A program made the translations under genes and the position numbers. This document shows, piece after piece, positions 59,903-64,000 of a DNA stretch of 64,000 nucleotides. Positions within the stretch are counted from its first letter, which is position 1, and every line of letters begins with the position of its first letter. The notes beneath the pieces are model-generated. The model was not told the origin of the DNA, did no database searches, and worked only from the letters and a program-made list of their open reading frames with translations. Source of the stretch: Cyclaneusma minus. Its lineage: Eukaryota > Ascomycota > Leotiomycetes > Marthamycetales > Marthamycetaceae. The DNA lies in assembly GCA_037179335.1 (NCBI GenBank), contig JAKZHN010000049.1:1-64000 (forward strand), written 5' to 3'.

Positions 59903-61031
59903 GGAATGGGAGAGGGGGCTGATAGTAATGTCAAGATCAATGAAAATGTGTCTTCTATCAGGCTTTAGAACCGTGTTTGTGTATTCGATGTGACTGGCTA
60001 CTCAGTATCAACGCTGACTCTTCTCCGTTTGCTCATGTTCATTGTCTCGGTACTAACATGAACATTGCTCATCAGCATCAGAACATCCATCATGTGAAAA
60101 CGTGTTTCAAATGTACATGTATGGAGTGATATGCCCCAGGATGATTGTCACAAAGGAGATACAAAGAAGTGCCGCTTGTCTACGAAACTCATGGGCATTG
60201 GCCGTGTCTGTTAGGATGAACAATGAACGTGATCAAGACGACAGAGTGTCGTACTTTTGTCAATGAACCTTGTCAGTCTGCGGTGAGGGTTCATGGAGCA
60301 ACCCCCCTTGTTCGGGATGCTTTGGAGACTATTAACATGTCTTTGCGGGGTGCGTCTTTGGTGGAAGCAGAACTACAGTGGATGTTCCGTGGTGACAAAT
60401 TCCATGAGCTCTTTCATGACTGTGAAAATATTCAACTTGCGCTTCTCAAATTTTGCTGAGGTGAGAAGAGAGAATGACTCTGTACGAGGTCCGCCTTATA
60501 TGTGTGGCGAATGCCTGGAGCTTCGACTTAATGCAAAGGGAAGGAACGACAGCAGGACCAGCTCATTAGGCAGCCACAACGTACTCTTCATATCATATCA
60601 CCTTTTATTGCGTCATGATCACGTGTAGGAGATCATACTTTGAAGACGTCATTCTTCTAAGAATATTATGAGGATATAATGTGACTGAGAAGCTTATATC
60701 TCCTACATAGTGAGAGAACCATCCAAACCCGAAAACTTCACGGAAATCACGGATAGTCTGGAATCCCCAGGCCCCTCCTCCGGCATCCCCCACTCCAGCC
60801 CCAGTTGAAGATATGGACCGGACCCCCAGTCCTAGTCTGACTACTGGACCGGACGAGGTGGACTAGGGCGAGCCCTGAGGTCGTCAGCACGCAGACAACA
60901 AACATCAGCTCTCCCACCAACCATCTGTCCTGCATTAAGGTGTCTTTCATCCCACTCCAGACTCTTTCCACCTGCACTGTCTCAAACTTCTCTGCCACAC
61001 TAGAGGCCCTTTTTCAGTGGCAAAATCGACA
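59903..61031. other. Intergenic, no supported gene
   Basis: Short frames at 60,223-60,459 (+) and 60,747-60,998 (-) were considered but show no domain and no clear splice context. A pyrimidine-rich stretch precedes the ATG at 61,032, as in many fungal leaders. Confidence 0.5.
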
Positions 61032-62313
61032 ATGGCCTTCACCAGCATCCGACCTTCCCTGCTTCCCAGGACTCTGATCGACAAGACCCAGATTGTAGCG
61101 ATCGACATTGACTCGCGGAATCACGTGGGAGTCCCATTCAACAGCCTGTTGCACTACTACAATGAGGAGTATGCTCCTCGAGGTGCTGTGGTGACAGTCG
61201 AGGATTTTCACAAGCTGATCGAGATAGGCCGCCGTGAAGTGGAAAATATCAAAGCCCACCATGCCGACTTGTTTCCCGACCCAGTACCCGGACACTGCAG
61301 CATCTGGTGCTTCGGAACCAAAGTCATGGCCAAAGAACGAGAGTACCTTGACAAGTACTACCCACCCGTCGATGAACCAGAAGTGAGAGCAAAGAAGATG
61401 AGGGAGACACTCGAAGTACATGAATTCTGTGGAGCTATGGAAAAGAAGCATGGCATGCTGTCTTTCACGGTGATTCTTTATTACGGCAAACCTTACGATG
61501 TTACTCCCTACAACTGCCCCTTTTCGAAATACCGTGAGCTATGGGAGCTAGCCATCAAAGATCAGTTCAAGGCTTTCCCAGGTGAGAACTTGCAGGCAGA
61601 ATCTGGTCAACCCTCCAACGGTAACACTGCTAACGAGTCGGTCATGAACCTGCCAGTCATCCATACGCATAGAAAATCGAAGAGCCCGAAGAGCGAATTT
61701 GGCCAAGCCCGACTCGCCTTTCTGGATAAGAAGTGCGAGATTCTGGCTGAAGTCTCCTTCAAAGACATGCTGCAGTACTACGAAGGTCAAGGCCAGAACA
61801 TCGACCCTCTAAGCTATTCCGAAGCACACGAGCTCATCCGACAAGCGACCGAGCAGAACTTGTCAAAGATCCTATCCAACCCCGAGGTGCAGAAGAACTT
61901 GAAGCCTAACTTCAAGTTGAATGCTCGCGACGTTGACAGAGCACCAAATCCGGCGTTCATTCAAGTCCTAGGACTGAATGAATGGATCAGATGTGCGGAA
62001 ATGTGCAGGACCATGACTGGAGACGTCAAGCTCGGCCAGCTGCTGCATTACTGTGATGTCAAGGCCGCTGACACAGTTGAAGAATGCATGCAAATCATCG
62101 ACGACAGCATCACCAAATGTGTTGAATTGGATCTGGGTAGATTTCTTCGCCCGAGACGAGGTAAGTCATATTGATCCCAACCTCATTTTAGAGACAAGAC
62201 GATGATCATGAAGCTGACAAATATGATGGAATATAGTTCCTGTTCCTCCTTCGTCAAATGGCGTGCAAGCCAACGACGGAAGTTCTGCGCAGTCGCTAGC
62301 TGAGTGCCTCTAG
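61032..62313 (+). CDS. Protein of unknown function, 401 residues
   Basis: Exons 61,032-62,160 and 62,237-62,313, with a 76-bp GTAAGT...TAG intron. I start at the ATG (MAFTSIRPSLLPRTLIDKTQ) because nothing upstream in frame is an ATG. The protein is soluble-looking, with no signal peptide. It has Cys and aromatic residues clustered near 80-175 (HCSIWCFGTKVMA, HEFCGAMEKKHGMLSFTVIL, YNCPFSKYRELW), a Ser/Lys-rich linker near 205-225 (HTHRKSKSPKSEF) and a helical second half with Cys pairs (WIRCAEMCRTM). No known domain recognised. Composition and codon use are like the neighbours. Likely a lineage-specific fungal gene. Confidence 0.75.
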
Positions 62314-62963
62314 ATTAGAGACACTTGCCAAAATCCTTCTCGAGATGGCATTTGTGCTTGGGAAGCTGTGAGCTGCGTCGACGTTCTGCTGTAGTGCATC
62401 GTAGCATGCTTTCTGGAGAGAAGTGGGGGTGGGGGGGCGATCATGCAGGGAGCGCTAAGTAGGAGACAGCGGACAGACAAATCATAGCTGAACGGGAAAG
62501 AATGTATCATTGAAGACACGAAAATAGATCCGACGAAACTAAAAGACGCGTTCAGTTGGAACCTGTGTGACTGTGCCGTGTGTGACGTGCGGATAGCTCC
62601 GATTACCTACCTACTATACACAGAACGCGTGAGAACGCCTCTTACCTCAGACTTGCAACACAGTCACAAGGATGCATTATCATTATCTTGAACCCCGGCC
62701 CCCAGTAGTCTTAGAACGAACCGCGATTCTATACTCAGACTGCTGCTCTCCGCGAGCACTGGGTGATCAAGTCATACCTCATTGTTCGATACAAGGAATT
62801 GCTTTCGTCCAAGAGCTTCCTGCAAACTGAGAGGCCCAGAATATTCGAGTACAGTCTCATCATCGTTCTAGCCCTAGTTTGACCAACTAACAAGTGGCTA
62901 TAGTCATTCCATCTATCCTGTGCAATCAGACGGTCATCAGAATAAACCATAACATCCATAGCG
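62314..62963. other. Intergenic, nothing recognised
   Basis: Spacer of 650 bp between two plus-strand genes, with a G-rich run near 62,420-62,437. Minus-strand frames here show no features. Confidence 0.5.
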
Positions 62964-64000
62964 ATGTCACTCACTCCTACCGGTGCCTCGGACCCTGAAC
63001 CAGGCGAGCCTAAAGGCGGACCCTGTATCTCGACCCCTAGTATCTGCGAGCTCTCAAACTTGAACCTTGAGCCTCCGGAATCACAAACAAGTCTGCCTCA
63101 TACTTGAAGTACGAGTCCATTGGCGACAAAGAATTCCGACTGCTATGGGTCCGACCTGGCGGAATTTTCCGACCCGGTGAAGCACCAAAGTTCGACCTAA
63201 GGCATTTCAAGGTTGATTCTCCTCCTAGATACAATGCCCTGTCTTACGCCTGGGGAGGTAGCGAGAAACACGACTCTATATCGATCAACGATGCGTGGCT
63301 TCCGGTCGGAAAGAACCTGTTCGCTTTCTTACAGACAAAAAAGCTGAGGACAGTCAAAAGGGGATTTTATCTCTGGATTGACGCCATCTGTATTAACCAA
63401 GAGGATCTGGAAGAGCGGAGTAAGCAGGTCCTCTTCATGAAACTCATCTACGAGAGAGCGTCGATTGTATTTATCTGGCTCGGAGAAGCCGCAGACGACA
63501 GCGATCTCGCCATAGACAAAGCTGTCGAGGTCTACCGCCATTTCCTCCTCCATTTGCCTCAAGATGGAAGACCTTCATATGCTGTTATGACGAGTCTCGC
63601 GACAAGAGTCGTTTCTCGAGATCCAATATTCTATGGACTTCGCGGCTCGGACTGCTTCAGAGCTTGGCATGGTGTGGCAAACCTGCTGCGTCGCCCGTGG
63701 TTCCGACGGGCGTGGATCGTCCAAGAATTTGCAGCGAGCTGTCTCCACTCTCAAGTCATCTGCTGCGGTGACCAGACAATCGACTTGCAGTTCTTTCATC
63801 CGAGTTGGCTTCTTTTGGAAGAAGTTGGAAGGCGGCTCCCAATGCCTACTGATCCTACCAGCGTGGTACCGGTGAAGCGTCTGCTCGGGCTTGGATATGA
63901 TTTTCCGAGAAAAGCAGGATTAAAAGTCTTGGGCCTTTGCAATCTACTTCGATCTCAGGAAGCGACGGATCCTCGTGACAGAATCTATGCCGTTACCAGT
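62964..64000 (+). CDS. HET-domain (heterokaryon incompatibility) protein, frameshifted, partial
   Basis: From 63,071 to the window end one frame is open for 310 codons and carries the HET domain: RYNALSYAWGG, LWIDAICINQEDLEERSKQV, SIVFIWLGE, LLRRPWFRRAWIVQEFAAS and ATDPRDRIYAVTS. HET domains mediate allorecognition and cell death in fungi. This frame has no ATG and is preceded by a stop at 63,068. The likely N-terminus starts at the ATG at 62,964 in another frame (MSLTPTGASDPEPGEPKGGP) and hits TGA at 63,105. Joining them needs a 1-nt deletion to be undone near 63,070-63,107; no intron fits. Either a pseudogene or a sequence error. The 3' part lies outside the window. Confidence 0.8.

Overview
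The window reads as a nuclear chromosome segment of a filamentous ascomycete (Pezizomycotina). Genes on the right have short GT-AG introns (46-128 bp) with CTNAY-like branch sites. There is a HET-domain gene, a fungal-type rhamnose epimerase/reductase and a CAJ1-type DnaJ gene. The left 36.7 kb is an extremely AT-rich block of the kind made by repeat-induced point mutation (RIP). Genus cannot be told from the sequence; a compartmentalised genome of the Dothideomycetes/Leotiomycetes type is a reasonable guess.

Left block (1-36,790). After a 9-bp minisatellite (1-306) come RIP-degraded transposons in nested layers. A minus-strand Ty1/copia element (copy A, 7,655-21,284, matching LTR-like repeats at both ends) is split by an element with terminal inverted repeats of about 500 bp (11,083-19,087). 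That element is itself split by a second minus-strand copia (copy B, about 12,785-18,550). Further right lie a RIP-mutated tRNA-like gene (22,045-22,143), an LTR element of about 7.4 kb (22,365-29,785) and a different copia family on the minus strand (copy C, about 31,475-36,790), which has a plus-strand relative near 3.9 kb. The AT-rich block ends at the outer LTR edge of copy C (36,790).

Right block (36,791-64,000). Gene models supported here, in order: UDP-4-keto-rhamnose epimerase/reductase (-), HerA-like P-loop ATPase (+), DnaJ/CAJ1 co-chaperone (+, 3' end lost), RPEL-repeat protein (-), secreted Ser/Thr-rich protein (+), arrestin-like protein (+), a conserved-looking protein of unknown function (-), a small orphan ORF with an in-frame TGA (+), an unknown 401-residue protein (+) and a HET-domain gene (+, frameshifted near its start and cut by the window edge). 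Exon joins were chosen from splice signals plus reading-frame continuity.

The two blocks are linked. The DnaJ reading frame stops abruptly in sequence homologous to the LTR at the edge of the AT-rich block, so a transposon-related rearrangement appears to have removed the end of a chaperone gene. The genes do not form a recognisable cluster or pathway. They look like ordinary housekeeping and accessory genes next to a transposon-rich compartment.
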